Shown here one piece after another: positions 45,083 to 54,349 of a DNA stretch of 64,000 nucleotides (positions are counted from its first letter, which is position 1; each line of letters starts with the position of its first letter). The notes under the pieces were generated by a model. That model was given only the letters and a program-made list of their open reading frames with translations. It was not told where the DNA came from and ran no database searches. The DNA comes from Castellaniella sp. MT123 (GTDB lineage: Bacteria > Pseudomonadota > Gammaproteobacteria > Burkholderiales > Burkholderiaceae_B), in NCBI RefSeq assembly GCF_039614765.1, contig NZ_CP154879.1:2976001-3040000 (forward strand), written 5' to 3'. Both the position numbers and the translations under genes were made by a program.

Positions 45083-46026
45083 GGCAGTTTTCGCGGCACG
45101 ACGCGTGGCGGCGGCTTGCCGGCTTCCAGCGGCTGGGCCCGCTTGAACACCGTGACCGGCATGTCGCCGATCACGCCGCGTCGGGCCGCTGCGCGCCAGG
45201 CGTGGCCGTAGGCGACTTCCAGGCTCAGGTGAATGGTGCCGTCGTCGTGGCGGCGGCGCTCCAGCGCCTGGAGCAGACGGTCGCGCCAGGCGCGGCCGGA
45301 CAGGCCCCGGCGGCGTTCAGGGTGTGGGTTGCCGCCCAGCGACTGGACGTCTTGCAGCAATTTGTCCGCCGTCCGGTAGGTCAGTGTGATGATTTCCTGA
45401 TCCATGACCGGGTCGGCGAACCCGACCTGGATCATCAGATCGCCGAAATCGTGCATGTCCACGAATTCCATGGGGCGTGTGTCCAGACCAGCCTCGGCGA
45501 CGGCGTCGCGCAGTTCGCGCAGCGACCCGGGGCCCAGGCTGGAATACATGGCCAGGGCGTCGTTGCGCAGGATCCGGCGCCATTCCTGCAGCACCAGATG
45601 GGGCTCGGGGTGCCAGTGCAGGGCCAGATTGGACCACACCAGGTCCAGGCTTTCGTCCGGCAGGCCGGTGTCGGCCAGATCCGCCTGCAGGAATTCGGGC
45701 TGCGGCGTGGGTTTGTTGCGCAGGCGGTGCCAGAAGCCGGGCTTGCCGGCATGACGCCCGCGGGCGGTGTCCAGTAATGCGCCGCAGTTGTCCTGGCCGA
45801 TGTAGTGCAGGTTCGGGTAGCGGGCGCGCAGCGGATCCAGCGCATGGGCCGCACCGCAGCCGGCATCCAGAATGTCGTGCGGGTCCATGCGGATGTAGCT
45901 CAGCCGGCGCAGCATGCGCTGGGCGATTTCGCCAAACAGGAACTGGGGGGCGTCCAGGGGGGCGCGTCGGGCAAATTGCCGCGAGACGGCCATAGGGTCG
46001 ATGGGCAGGCGGGGAAGCTGTGACAT
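45079..46026 (-). CDS. BioC-like SAM-dependent methyltransferase
   Basis: The 315-aa product has the class I methyltransferase motifs [17 protein letters not shown], the acidic post-strand [20 protein letters not shown] and [20 protein letters not shown]. The order and wording match BioC, which methylates malonyl-ACP to prime biotin synthesis. No other bio genes are adjacent, so a role in biotin synthesis is probable but not certain. It is divergent from comF. Confidence 0.82.
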   Translation of the reverse strand: MSQLPRLPIDPMAVSRQFARRAPLDAPQFLFGEIAQRMLRRLSYIRMDPHDILDAGCGAAHALDPLRARYPNLHYIGQDNCGALLDTARGRHAGKPGFWHRLRNKPTPQPEFLQADLADTGLPDESLDLVWSNLALHWHPEPHLVLQEWRRILRNDALAMYSSLGPGSLRELRDAVAEAGLDTRPMEFVDMHDFGDLMIQVGFADPVMDQEIITLTYRTADKLLQDVQSLGGNPHPERRRGLSGRAWRDRLLQALERRRHDDGTIHLSLEVAYGHAWRAAARRGVIGDMPVTVFKRAQPLEAGKPPPRVVPRKLP

Positions 46027-46098
46027 AAGCGATCAAGACCGGTGCCGCGAGCCTTCCGACTGTGCTGTGATGGAGGCTGCTGACACGAAGGTGACATT

Positions 46099-46857
46099 AT
46101 GCGGCATCTGATGGCATGGCGCGACTGGTGCCGCTGGATTCCGGCCGAGTGCCCGGGCTGCAGGCGGCGCGTGCCTGGGCAGGGGCTCTGCGGCGCCTGT
46201 TCGGTGGCTCTGGTCCCGGATCGCAGCCGGCCGCGTTGTCCGGTCTGCGCGCATCCTTTGATGGGTGAGGCCTGCCCCGATTGCCCGCCCGGCGCCCCGG
46301 TTTATGACCGGATCGTTGCCGCCTTCGACTACACCGGCCTGGGGCGGGATCTGGTCCAGGACTACAAGATCCGGTGCCGCCTGTCGCTGGCCGGGGTGCT
46401 GGCCGATCGCCTGGCACAGGTTGTGCGCGAGGCCGGCCGGCCAGACGCCGGACTGCCCGAATGGATCGTTCCAGTTCCTGCTCGGCGGGCGGCGCTGTTG
46501 CAGCGGGGTTTCAGTCCCCCTGCCGAGATCGCCCGTCTGCTGGGGCGGCGTCTGGGGTTGCCCTGCCGGCTGGATGGCGTCCGTCGTCTGCGGGAGGGCC
46601 CCAAGCAGGCGTCCCTGGGGCGCACCGATCGTCTGCGGGCCCAGTCGGGGCTGTATGTCTGCGACCGTGGGCACCCGGAATCCGTGCCCGAATGCCTGGC
46701 GGGCGCCCGCATCGCCGTGGTGGACGACGTGCTGACGACCGGGGCGACAATGCGGGCGGTCGCGATGGCGCTGAAGGCCGCCGGTGCCGCCCACGTGGAA
46801 GGCTGGGTGCTGGCCCGTGCGGTTCATCAGGGGGCGCCAGAGGGAGTGATCCTATAA
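46099..46857 (+). CDS. comF: ComF family protein (phosphoribosyltransferase fold)
   Basis: ComF-like proteins are needed for DNA uptake in competent bacteria. The 252-aa product has N-terminal zinc-binding cysteine pairs (ECPGCRRR, LCGAC, RCPVC, ACPDCPP) and a C-terminal phosphoribosyltransferase domain with WIVPVPARRAALLQRGFSPP and the PRPP loop IAVVDDVLTTGATM. With dprA at 35693 it indicates at least part of a natural-competence gene set. trmL follows closely. Confidence 0.93.
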   Translation: MRHLMAWRDWCRWIPAECPGCRRRVPGQGLCGACSVALVPDRSRPRCPVCAHPLMGEACPDCPPGAPVYDRIVAAFDYTGLGRDLVQDYKIRCRLSLAGVLADRLAQVVREAGRPDAGLPEWIVPVPARRAALLQRGFSPPAEIARLLGRRLGLPCRLDGVRRLREGPKQASLGRTDRLRAQSGLYVCDRGHPESVPECLAGARIAVVDDVLTTGATMRAVAMALKAAGAAHVEGWVLARAVHQGAPEGVIL

Positions 46858-46864
46858 TGGCACG

Positions 46865-47335
46865 ATGTTTCATGTCGTCCTTGTCGAACCCGAAATCCCG
46901 CCCAACACCGGCAACGTCATCCGCCTGACGGCCAATACCGGCACGTTCCTGCACCTGGTGCGCCCCTTGGGCTTTCCGTTGGATGATGCACGTATGCGCC
47001 GCGCGGGGCTGGACTATCACGAGTGGGCCCGCATGCAGGTGCATGACAGTCTGGCGGCTGCGTTCGAGGCGATCGATGGAGACCCCGTCCGGCGATTCGC
47101 GCTGACCACGCGCGGCTCGGTGTCGATCGGCGAATGCCGCTTCCAGGCGGGTGACGTGTTCGTGTTCGGCCGCGAAACAGCGGGCCTGTCGGCGGAACAG
47201 ATGGCGTTTTTCCCGGATGGTCAACGTATCCGTCTGCCCATGCGCCCTCAGCAGCGCAGCCTGAACCTGTCCAACGCCGTGGCCGTGACCGTGTTCGAGG
47301 CCTGGCGCCAGACCGGGTACGCGGGCGGGATCTGA
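46865..47335 (+). CDS. trmL: tRNA (cytidine/uridine-34-2'-O)-methyltransferase
   Basis: TrmL methylates the ribose of the wobble nucleotide in leucine tRNAs. The small SPOUT protein (156 aa) shows VVLVEPEIPPNTGNVIRLTA near the N-terminus, VFGRETAGL and the C-terminal knot motif LPMRPQQRSLNLSNAVAVTV. It lies 7 nt after comF and ends 1 nt before the end of convergent gpsA. Confidence 0.95.
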   Translation: MFHVVLVEPEIPPNTGNVIRLTANTGTFLHLVRPLGFPLDDARMRRAGLDYHEWARMQVHDSLAAAFEAIDGDPVRRFALTTRGSVSIGECRFQAGDVFVFGRETAGLSAEQMAFFPDGQRIRLPMRPQQRSLNLSNAVAVTVFEAWRQTGYAGGI

Positions 47336-47336
47336 C

Positions 47337-48371
47337 CTATTCCGGGCGCGGATCGCGTGCCAGCAGGGCAGCCACTGCCTGATGGGGCGCCAGGCCTTCG
47401 AACAGTACCTGGCAGACCGCTTCGGTGATCGGCAGTTCCAGTCCGTGGCGGCGGCCCAGCGCCAGCGCGGCCTGCGCGCAGCGCACGCCCTCGGCGGTCA
47501 TGCCGCCCGCCAGGATCGTTTCCAGCGACTGACCCTGGCCGATCGCGATGCCAACCTGACGGTTGCGGGACAGATCGCCCGTGGCGGTGAGCACCAGATC
47601 GCCCAGGCCGGTCAGGCCTATGAAGGTTTCGGCGCGCCCGCCCAATGCGACGCCCAGACGCTGGATCTCTGCCAGCCCGCGCGTGATCAGCGCGGCACGG
47701 GCATTGGTGCCCAGATGGAGGCCGTCGCTGATGCCGCAGGCGATCGCCATGACGTTCTTCAAGGCACCGCCGACCTCGACTCCGATGATGTCGCGGGTGG
47801 TGTAAATGCGTGCCTGGGTTCCGTGAAACGCAGCCTGCGCGACTCGGCCCGTGTCGGCATGCATGGTGGCTACGGTCAGAGCCACGGGCAGGCCCCGGGC
47901 GACTTCGCGGGCAAAGGATGGGCCCGACAGCACGCCGACCTGAAGCCAGGGGGCTCGGGGCAGGGCGCCCATGACGATCTGGTGTGGCCACTGCTGGGTG
48001 TCGGGGCTGATGCCCTTGCAGGTCCATAGCAGGTGCAGGGTGGCGGTTGGCTGCGTGGGCAGGGTCCGTGCGAGACGCCGGCAGACGTCGGCCAGGCCCG
48101 CCATCGGGACCCCCAGTACGATCAGTCGTTCGGCGTCGATGGGGCCCTGCAGGACATGATCCAGCGCCGCGGCCCAGTCGCTCGTGGCGCGTAGCGAGGC
48201 CGGCAGATCGATGCCCGGCAGATACCGCGGATTGGCATGATCCTGGTTGACTGTTTGGGCGACGTCGGGATCGCGCGCCCAGAGCAGTGTGTCGGTCCGG
48301 ATGCTGGCGAGCGCCGCCAGCGCGGTCCCCCAGCTGCCTGCGCCCAGGACGGCAAGTCGGACAGGAAGCAT
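47337..48371 (-). CDS. gpsA: Glycerol-3-phosphate dehydrogenase [NAD(P)+]
   Basis: GpsA makes sn-glycerol-3-phosphate from DHAP for phospholipid synthesis. The 344-aa product opens [18 protein letters not shown] (NAD-binding), contains [20 protein letters not shown] and the catalytic-lysine region [25 protein letters not shown] precedes the ATG. It follows secB on the same strand, a common order. Confidence 0.96.
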   Translation of the reverse strand: MLPVRLAVLGAGSWGTALAALASIRTDTLLWARDPDVAQTVNQDHANPRYLPGIDLPASLRATSDWAAALDHVLQGPIDAERLIVLGVPMAGLADVCRRLARTLPTQPTATLHLLWTCKGISPDTQQWPHQIVMGALPRAPWLQVGVLSGPSFAREVARGLPVALTVATMHADTGRVAQAAFHGTQARIYTTRDIIGVEVGGALKNVMAIACGISDGLHLGTNARAALITRGLAEIQRLGVALGGRAETFIGLTGLGDLVLTATGDLSRNRQVGIAIGQGQSLETILAGGMTAEGVRCAQAALALGRRHGLELPITEAVCQVLFEGLAPHQAVAALLARDPRPE

Positions 48372-48408
48372 GTCAACTCCTGGGCAGGTTCTGGAGGATT
48401 TTGGTGGG

Positions 48409-48915
48409 TTAGTTGCGCGCGCCCGGCGGCAGGATCAGGCCGGAGTCTTCACCCTGGGCCTGGGCGCCGGACTGTTGCGCCAGGCGCTGCTCGTACAGGG
48501 CCTGGAAGTTCATTTCGCTGAGATGCAGCGGCGGCAGCGAGGTGCGGGTGATGGCGTCGGCGACGTTGGCCCGCAGGTAGGGATACAGCATGGTCGGGCA
48601 GACGATGCCCAACAGCGGGTCGAGCTGGTCGGCGGGAATGTTCGCCGCCTCGAAGATGCCGGCCTGGCTGAGCTCGACCAGGTACAGGACCTTGTCGCCG
48701 ATGCGCGTGGTCACCGTGGCCGTGACCACGGATTCGAAGACCGTTTCGGCCAGCTGCTGGCCGCCGACCTGAATGGAGACCTCGACGGTCGGACCTTCCT
48801 GTTCCAGGAAAATCGCCGGCGCGTTGGGCATTTCCAGGGACAGGTCCTTGATGTAGGTGCGTTGCAGGCCGAAGCTGGGGGCTTGGCCGTTTTCGGTGTG
48901 GTTTGCTTCGGACAT
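48409..48915 (-). CDS. secB: Protein-export chaperone SecB
   Basis: SecB keeps precursor proteins unfolded and hands them to SecA. The start is the ATG at 48915, giving 168 aa ([20 protein letters not shown]). Typical segments are [20 protein letters not shown], the acidic [14 protein letters not shown] and [20 protein letters not shown]. It is downstream of grxC and the rhodanese-like gene. Confidence 0.96.
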   Translation of the reverse strand: MSEANHTENGQAPSFGLQRTYIKDLSLEMPNAPAIFLEQEGPTVEVSIQVGGQQLAETVFESVVTATVTTRIGDKVLYLVELSQAGIFEAANIPADQLDPLLGIVCPTMLYPYLRANVADAITRTSLPPLHLSEMNFQALYEQRLAQQSGAQAQGEDSGLILPPGARN

Positions 48916-48941
48916 GGGAATTCCAGGAATGGGGTGAAGGG

Positions 48942-49208
48942 TCAGGAGGGGCAGGCTTGCAGCAGCGGCAGCAGGCCGTCGGCGCGGTCCAGCGCGGACA
49001 GGTCGTCGAAGCCGCCGATGTGGCGGTCGTCGATGTAGATCTGGGGAACGGTGCGCCGGCCGGTGCGTTCCATCATGACGGCACGCTGTGCGGGGTCGCG
49101 ATCCACGTAAATTTTGTGGATCTCCTGGACGCCGCGCTGCTTCAGCAGCATTTCGGCGCGCGTGCAATACGGGCACACGGTGGTGCAATACATCGTGATT
49201 TGGGCCAT
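48942..49208 (-). CDS. grxC: Glutaredoxin 3
   Basis: A dithiol glutaredoxin of 88 aa starting at the ATG at 49208 ([20 protein letters not shown]). The active site is CPYC at 12-15, the cis-proline loop is [10 protein letters not shown] and the GSH site is HIGGFDDL. An extra cysteine (Cys8) lies four residues before the active site. It precedes secB by 26 nt. Confidence 0.95.
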   Translation of the reverse strand: MAQITMYCTTVCPYCTRAEMLLKQRGVQEIHKIYVDRDPAQRAVMMERTGRRTVPQIYIDDRHIGGFDDLSALDRADGLLPLLQACPS

Positions 49209-49221
49209 TGGGGAAACTCGG

Positions 49222-49632
49222 TCAGGATTTTTTGAGGGGCAGGCCGCCTTCGGTCCAGGCATTGAGCCCGCCGTCCAGGCAGGATACCCGTTCGAAGCCG
49301 TGCTTGCGCAGTTGCGTGACGGCGCGGCCACTGTCCCGCCCGTGGGCGTCCACGAACACGATGGGCTTGTCCTTTGGCAGGGTGCCGACGTGGGCATCCA
49401 GCGTGTCCAGCGTGATGTTGCGGGCCTGGGGGATGTGGCCGGCCTTGAATTGTTCGGCCGGGCGGATGTCGACGAACACGCCCTGTTCCCGGTTGATCTG
49501 CTGGACGGCGTCGGTCAGAGCGATGCGCCCGTGCGAGCGCCCCCGTGACAGACTGGGCCACAGAAGCATGGCCCCGGAAACCAGGGCGATCAGCAGGATC
49601 CAGAGGTTGTTCTGGCTGAGTAAAAAGTCCAC
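49222..49632 (-). CDS. Membrane-anchored rhodanese-like protein (YibN-like) without the catalytic cysteine
   Basis: The 136-aa protein has an N-terminal membrane anchor (NNLWILLIALVSGAMLLW) and one rhodanese fold: VFVDIRPAEQFKAGHIPQAR, then IVFVDAHGRDSGRAV where the active loop should be, and LDGGLNAWTEGGLP. In sulfurtransferases this loop holds a cysteine (CxxGxRS-type); here no cysteine is present, so classical sulfur transfer is unlikely. The same position upstream of grxC-secB is occupied by YibN-like proteins in many proteobacteria. Confidence 0.88.
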   Translation of the reverse strand: MDFLLSQNNLWILLIALVSGAMLLWPSLSRGRSHGRIALTDAVQQINREQGVFVDIRPAEQFKAGHIPQARNITLDTLDAHVGTLPKDKPIVFVDAHGRDSGRAVTQLRKHGFERVSCLDGGLNAWTEGGLPLKKS

Positions 49633-49721
49633 AGTGCTTCCTGTAACAGCGGTCAGAAGAAATTGTATGCCGGGGGATTATAAAATGGTCCGCAGTTTTG
49701 AACTTTGCGGGCTTTCCGATC

Positions 49722-50474
49722 ATGCACAAACTGGTCCTCATGCGCCATGGCGAAAGCCAATGGAATCTCGAAAACCGTTTCACCGGCTGGACCGACGTGG
49801 ACCTGACCGACACCGGCCGGGCGCAGGCGCGCCAGGCGGGCGAACTGCTGCGCGCCCAGGGCTATGAATTCGACCTGGCCTTCGCGTCGGTGCTCAAACG
49901 CGCCATTCGTACGCTGTGGATCGCTCTGGATGCCATGGACGCCATGCATACGCCCATCGGCCTGAGCTGGCGCCTGAACGAACGTCATTACGGGGCCCTG
50001 CAAGGCCTGAACAAGGCCGAAACCGCCGCACGTTACGGCGAGGCCCAGGTCCTGCAATGGCGCCGCGCCTATGCGATCGCGCCCGACCCGCTGGCTGCCG
50101 ACGATCCCCGCCATCCGCGGTTCGATGCGCGCTACAGCCGCGTCCCGGCCGACCAGTTGCCAGCGACCGAATGCCTGCGCGATACCGTGAACCGTGTGGT
50201 GCCTTTCTGGAACGACTCCATCGCCCCCGCGATCCGCTCGGGCCGGCGCGTGCTGGTGTCGGCGCACGGCAACAGCTTGCGGGCGTTGATCAAGCATCTG
50301 GACGGGATCTCCGACGACGAGATCGTCGGCGTGAACATCCCGACCGGCCAGCCGCTGGTCTACGAACTGGACGATGATCTGCGGCCCCTGCGCCACTATT
50401 ATCTGGGCGACGAAGACCAGATCCGCGCCGCCATGCTGGCGGTCGCCAACCAGGGCAAGGCAAACCAGGCCTGA
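49722..50474 (+). CDS. gpmA: 2,3-bisphosphoglycerate-dependent phosphoglycerate mutase
   Basis: GpmA interconverts 3- and 2-phosphoglycerate in glycolysis. The 250-aa product starts [20 protein letters not shown] with the phospho-histidine in RHGES, followed by [13 protein letters not shown], the [15 protein letters not shown] segment and [16 protein letters not shown]. An AT-rich TATAAA lies about 38 nt upstream. It is divergent from the rhodanese-like gene and abuts envC. Confidence 0.96.
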   Translation: MHKLVLMRHGESQWNLENRFTGWTDVDLTDTGRAQARQAGELLRAQGYEFDLAFASVLKRAIRTLWIALDAMDAMHTPIGLSWRLNERHYGALQGLNKAETAARYGEAQVLQWRRAYAIAPDPLAADDPRHPRFDARYSRVPADQLPATECLRDTVNRVVPFWNDSIAPAIRSGRRVLVSAHGNSLRALIKHLDGISDDEIVGVNIPTGQPLVYELDDDLRPLRHYYLGDEDQIRAAMLAVANQGKANQA

Positions 50475-50475
50475 C

Positions 50476-51957
50476 ATGCGACATTTCGGCCTGGGGCTGG
50501 TGCTATGTCTGGCGATGGTCTCGGCCCAGGCGGAATCCTCGTTGCAGACGCGCCAGACACGGGCGCGCGAAGACCGGACGGCGCTGCAAGCGCAGATCGA
50601 CGCCTTGCAAAAGCGCATCGAGGCCTCCGAGTCCTCGCGTCAGGATGCCAGCGCCGCCTTGAAAGACTCGGAACAGGCGATTTCCGACATCAGCCGCCAT
50701 CTGGCCGAACTCGACCAGCGCCACAAAACGCTGTCGGACACCCTGAAGACACTTGGCGCGGCGCGCACGCAGCAGGCGGCGGAACTCGACCGGCAGCGCC
50801 GGGCCCTGGCCGACCAGTTGCGGGCGCAGTATGCCAGCGGCCTGTCTCCCTGGACGGCGCTGTTGTCGGGGCGCGATCCGCAGGACATCGGCCGTGAACT
50901 TGCCTACCTGGCGTATGTGTCGCGGGCGCGAACGCGCACGCTCGATGAGCTGCGAGGCACGCTGGCGCGCCTGACGGAGCTGCGACAGCGGACCGATGCC
51001 AGCCAGGCTGAACTCGACACCCTGGTGAGCGATACCCAGGCCCAGAAGCTCGCGCTGCAGACCCAGCAGGCGCAGCGCCGCGAGGTGCTGGCGCAGGTGC
51101 AGTCCCGTCTTCAGGGCGAACGCCAGCAGTCCAAGGACCTGCATGCGCGGGATGCGCGGCTGGGGAATCTGATTCAGTCGCTGGACACCGAGATCGCCCA
51201 GGCCGAGGCTCGCCGCCAGGCGGCGCTCAAGGCCGAGGCGCAACGGCGTGCGAAGGAACAGGCCGAACGGGCGCGGCGTGAGCAGCAGCGGTTGAAGGAA
51301 CTGCAGGCGCAGCGGGACAAGGCCGCCCAGGAAGCGCAGCACGTGCGCGAGCAAGCCGAACGCCATTTGCGGGAATCGGCGACGCGCGATCAATCCGCTG
51401 CCGCGAAGCAGGGGGCGGCCGAACCGCATGCGCCGTCCGGACTTTCACCCGACGAATCCGCCGCGACCAAGCCCGCGGATGCACAGCCGGCCCCGACGCT
51501 CGCTACGCGGGAACCTTCCGCCGATGCCGCCGCGGCGACCGAGATCCGGTCGGTTCCCGAGAAGGGTTTTCCGGGGCTGCGCAAGGGCCTGCCCCGGCCC
51601 GTGGCCGGCGAAGCGCAGGGGCGCTTCGGTATGCCGCGCCCGGAAGGGGGCGTCTGGCGCGGCATCGTGCTGCGCGCGACGGCCGGGGCGCCGGTGCATG
51701 CCGTCGCGGCCGGTCGTGTCGTGTATGCGCACTGGCTGAGCGGTTTCGGCAACATCATCATCATCGACCATGGGCAGCAGTACCTGAGCATCTATGCTTA
51801 CAACCAGACGCTGCTCAAGCAGGTGGGCGACGTGGTGGCCCGGGGGGATGTGGTGGCGCGCGTCGGTTCGACGGGCGGACAGGTCGAGCCGGGGTTGTAT
51901 TTCGAATTGCGACATCAGGGGGCGCCGATCAATCCTCAACTATGGTTGCAGCCTTAA
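50476..51957 (+). CDS. envC: EnvC-like murein hydrolase activator (coiled-coil plus degenerate LytM domain)
   Basis: EnvC-type factors activate periplasmic amidases at the septum. The start is the ATG 1 nt after gpmA, giving 493 aa with a signal peptide (MRHFGLGLVLCLAMVSAQAE). A long coiled coil (about 22-300, rich in Arg/Gln/Glu/Ala) and an Ala/Pro linker precede a C-terminal LytM/M23 domain (GIVLRATAGAPVHAVAAGRV; IIIIDHGQQYLSIYAYNQ). The zinc ligands of active M23 peptidases (HxxxD and HxH) are not kept, and YLSIYAYN matches EnvC rather than a peptidase. It should therefore be a regulator, not an enzyme. Confidence 0.9.
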   Translation: MRHFGLGLVLCLAMVSAQAESSLQTRQTRAREDRTALQAQIDALQKRIEASESSRQDASAALKDSEQAISDISRHLAELDQRHKTLSDTLKTLGAARTQQAAELDRQRRALADQLRAQYASGLSPWTALLSGRDPQDIGRELAYLAYVSRARTRTLDELRGTLARLTELRQRTDASQAELDTLVSDTQAQKLALQTQQAQRREVLAQVQSRLQGERQQSKDLHARDARLGNLIQSLDTEIAQAEARRQAALKAEAQRRAKEQAERARREQQRLKELQAQRDKAAQEAQHVREQAERHLRESATRDQSAAAKQGAAEPHAPSGLSPDESAATKPADAQPAPTLATREPSADAAAATEIRSVPEKGFPGLRKGLPRPVAGEAQGRFGMPRPEGGVWRGIVLRATAGAPVHAVAAGRVVYAHWLSGFGNIIIIDHGQQYLSIYAYNQTLLKQVGDVVARGDVVARVGSTGGQVEPGLYFELRHQGAPINPQLWLQP

Positions 51958-52040
51958 TTTCTGTACTATGTGAGCTTTGACGCGCCGCGCCTTGCGGGGC
52001 ATGGCGGCGGGTCTTTTCGGCGAATGGCTTAGGAATGTGC

Positions 52041-53552
52041 ATGGGCACTCGAAAGAATCGATCGTTGGGCTGGGTTGTGATGGGCTTTCTGGGGGGTATC
52101 CTGGTCAGCCTGGGCATCTCCGCCGCCGCGCAAAAAACCGAGCCGCTGCCGCTGAAAAGCCTGCAGCAGTTCGCCAACGTCTATGGCGCCATCAAATCCA
52201 GCTATGTAGAGCCGGTGTCCGACCAGGCCCTGATCGACGACGCCATCAAGGGCCTGTTCACCGATCTGGATCCGCATTCGGTCTACCTCGACGAGGAAGC
52301 CTACAAGCAGATGCAGGACATCACGCGCGGAGGCTTCGGTGGCCTGGGCATCGAGATCGGCACCCAGGACGGCATGCCGAAGGTCATTGCGCCGATCGAG
52401 GACACCCCTGCCGCGCGCGCCGGCATCCTGACCGGGGACCTGATCACGGCGATCAATGGCGACCCCACCAAGGGCATGTCCCTGAACGATGCCGTGAAGA
52501 AGATGCGCGGCGAACCCGGCACGGCCATCGATCTGACCATCCAGCGCGCAGGTAGCCCCAAGCCCCTCAAATTCCATATCGTGCGCGAAATGATCAAGAC
52601 GCGCAGCGTGCGCGGCAAGATGCTGCCTCATGACATCGCTTACGTGCGCATCAGCCAGTTCCAGGACCGCACCCTGGTCGATATGGTGAAGATGCTGTCC
52701 AGCCTGTCGAAAAAGCAGGCACCCAAGGGCCTGATCCTGGATCTGCGCAACGACCCGGGCGGGCTGCTGGACGGTGCCATCGGCGTGGTGTCGGCATTCG
52801 TCGACTCCGGCAAGCTGGTGGTTTCCACCAAGGGCCGTATTCCATCCTCGAACGAAGAGTTCTACGCTCGGCCGCTCGATGGCAGCCATGGCCTGGAGGG
52901 CATCCGCCTGCCGACCTGGACGCGGACCGTACCCATGGTCGTGCTGGTGAATGTCGGGTCGGCCTCGGCCTCGGAGATCGTTGCGGGGGCACTGCAGGAC
53001 TACAAGCGCGCCCAGATCATCGGCAATCGCACCTTCGGAAAGGGCTCGGTGCAGTCCGTGCTGCAGCTCAGCAAGGACACCGGCATCAAGCTGACCACGG
53101 CACGTTATTACACGCCCAGCGGTCGGTCGATCCAGAATACCGGCGTCGAGCCCGACCACGTCGTCGACGACAGCGCGGCCGGTAATCTGTTCCGCATGCA
53201 GCGCGAAGTCGATCTGCAGCATCATCTGGCCAACCAGGCGACGTCGCAGTCCGCGCAGTCCGGCGAGGAAGACGATTTCGTGCAGGGCGAGATCAAGATG
53301 TTCGAATTCGGCGGGACCGACGACTGGCAGCTGCAGCAGGCGGTCAATGCCTTGCAGGGGCGCCCGATCCTGAAGGCCGATGCGGCGCTCGTGCGCCAGG
53401 CGCGTGCCGCGGCGTCCGCCGGGCAGGCAGCCAAACCTGCCGCGCAGCCCACCGCCAAACCGGCTGCGACGGAAAAAAAAACACTGAATGAAGGTGCGGC
53501 CCCGGTAGAACACTACCGCATCACCCCGGAAGGGCTGATCAAGGTCCAATGA
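52041..53552 (+). CDS. ctpA: Carboxy-terminal processing protease (S41 family)
   Basis: A tail-specific serine protease of the cell envelope. The ATG at 52041 is preferred to 52035 because AGGA at 52031-52034 then has proper spacing; the product is 503 aa. A signal anchor (WVVMGFLGGILVSLGISAAA) leads to the YVEPVSDQALIDDAIKGLF region, a PDZ domain (FGGLGIEIGTQDG; PAARAGILTGDLITAINGD) and the protease core: VNVGSASASEIVAGALQDY with the nucleophile serine and GNRTFGKGSVQ with the catalytic lysine. The C-terminus is alanine-rich. Its stop overlaps moeB (ATGA). Confidence 0.95.
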   Translation: MGTRKNRSLGWVVMGFLGGILVSLGISAAAQKTEPLPLKSLQQFANVYGAIKSSYVEPVSDQALIDDAIKGLFTDLDPHSVYLDEEAYKQMQDITRGGFGGLGIEIGTQDGMPKVIAPIEDTPAARAGILTGDLITAINGDPTKGMSLNDAVKKMRGEPGTAIDLTIQRAGSPKPLKFHIVREMIKTRSVRGKMLPHDIAYVRISQFQDRTLVDMVKMLSSLSKKQAPKGLILDLRNDPGGLLDGAIGVVSAFVDSGKLVVSTKGRIPSSNEEFYARPLDGSHGLEGIRLPTWTRTVPMVVLVNVGSASASEIVAGALQDYKRAQIIGNRTFGKGSVQSVLQLSKDTGIKLTTARYYTPSGRSIQNTGVEPDHVVDDSAAGNLFRMQREVDLQHHLANQATSQSAQSGEEDDFVQGEIKMFEFGGTDDWQLQQAVNALQGRPILKADAALVRQARAAASAGQAAKPAAQPTAKPAATEKKTLNEGAAPVEHYRITPEGLIKVQ

Positions 53553-54349
53553 AACCGGATCGGGCCTCTTTGGGTGATGCGCAGTTGATGCGCTATGCCC
53601 GGCACATCCTCCTCGATGAGCTGGGCATCGAAGGCCAGGAGCGCCTGCTGGCCGCGCGGGTGCTGATCATCGGGGCTGGTGGCCTGGGATCCCCTGCGGC
53701 GCTCTATCTGGCAGCCGCCGGGGTAGGTTCGATCCTCCTGGTGGACGACGACGTCGTCGAGCTCAGCAATCTGCAGCGCCAGGTGCTGCATGCCATGGCG
53801 GATCTGGGGCAACCCAAGGCCGAATCCGGTCGACAGGCCCTGCTGGCGATCAATCCCGACATCCAGGTCCGGGCCTTGGTCGAACGTCTGGACGAGCCGC
53901 GTCTGCGCGAACTGGCGGGCCAGGTCGATCTGGTGCTGGACTGCACCGACAATTTCGCCACCCGGCATGCGATCAACCGCGCCTGCGTCGCCACACGTAC
54001 ACCGCTGGTGTCGGGGGCGGCCATCCGGTTTTCCGGCCAGATCAGCGTCTACGACCTGCGCGACGACGCGTCACCTTGTTATCACTGCCTGTTTCCCGAG
54101 GCCGATGATGTCGAGGAATTGCGCTGCGCCACGACCGGTGTCCTGGGGCCGCTGGTTGGCATGGTGGGCAGCGTGCAGGCGGCCGAGGCCATCAAGATCA
54201 TCACCGGGATGGGCGAGCCGCTGGTGGGTCGGCTGTTGTCGGTCGATGCCCTGCGCATGCAGTGGCATACGATCCGGTTCAGGCGCGATCCGGAGTGCCC
54301 GGTATGCGCCCGTCGCGCGCCCGCATCAGCAGGGTACCCAGGCGGTTGA
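53549..54349 (+). CDS. moeB: MoeB/ThiF-type sulfur-carrier adenylyltransferase
   Basis: The enzyme adenylates the C-terminal glycine of a sulfur-carrier protein (MoaD or ThiS). The 266-aa product has the nucleotide loop VLIIGAGGLGSPAALYLA, the LVDDDVVELSNLQRQVLH segment, the CTDNFATRHAINRAC motif, paired zinc cysteines (CYHC and CPVC) and the conserved RCATTGVLGP. MoeB versus ThiF cannot be separated by eye and no moa or thi genes are adjacent. It overlaps the ctpA stop, and its last 71 nt overlap the convergent HAD gene. Confidence 0.88.
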   Translation: MKPDRASLGDAQLMRYARHILLDELGIEGQERLLAARVLIIGAGGLGSPAALYLAAAGVGSILLVDDDVVELSNLQRQVLHAMADLGQPKAESGRQALLAINPDIQVRALVERLDEPRLRELAGQVDLVLDCTDNFATRHAINRACVATRTPLVSGAAIRFSGQISVYDLRDDASPCYHCLFPEADDVEELRCATTGVLGPLVGMVGSVQAAEAIKIITGMGEPLVGRLLSVDALRMQWHTIRFRRDPECPVCARRAPASAGYPGG

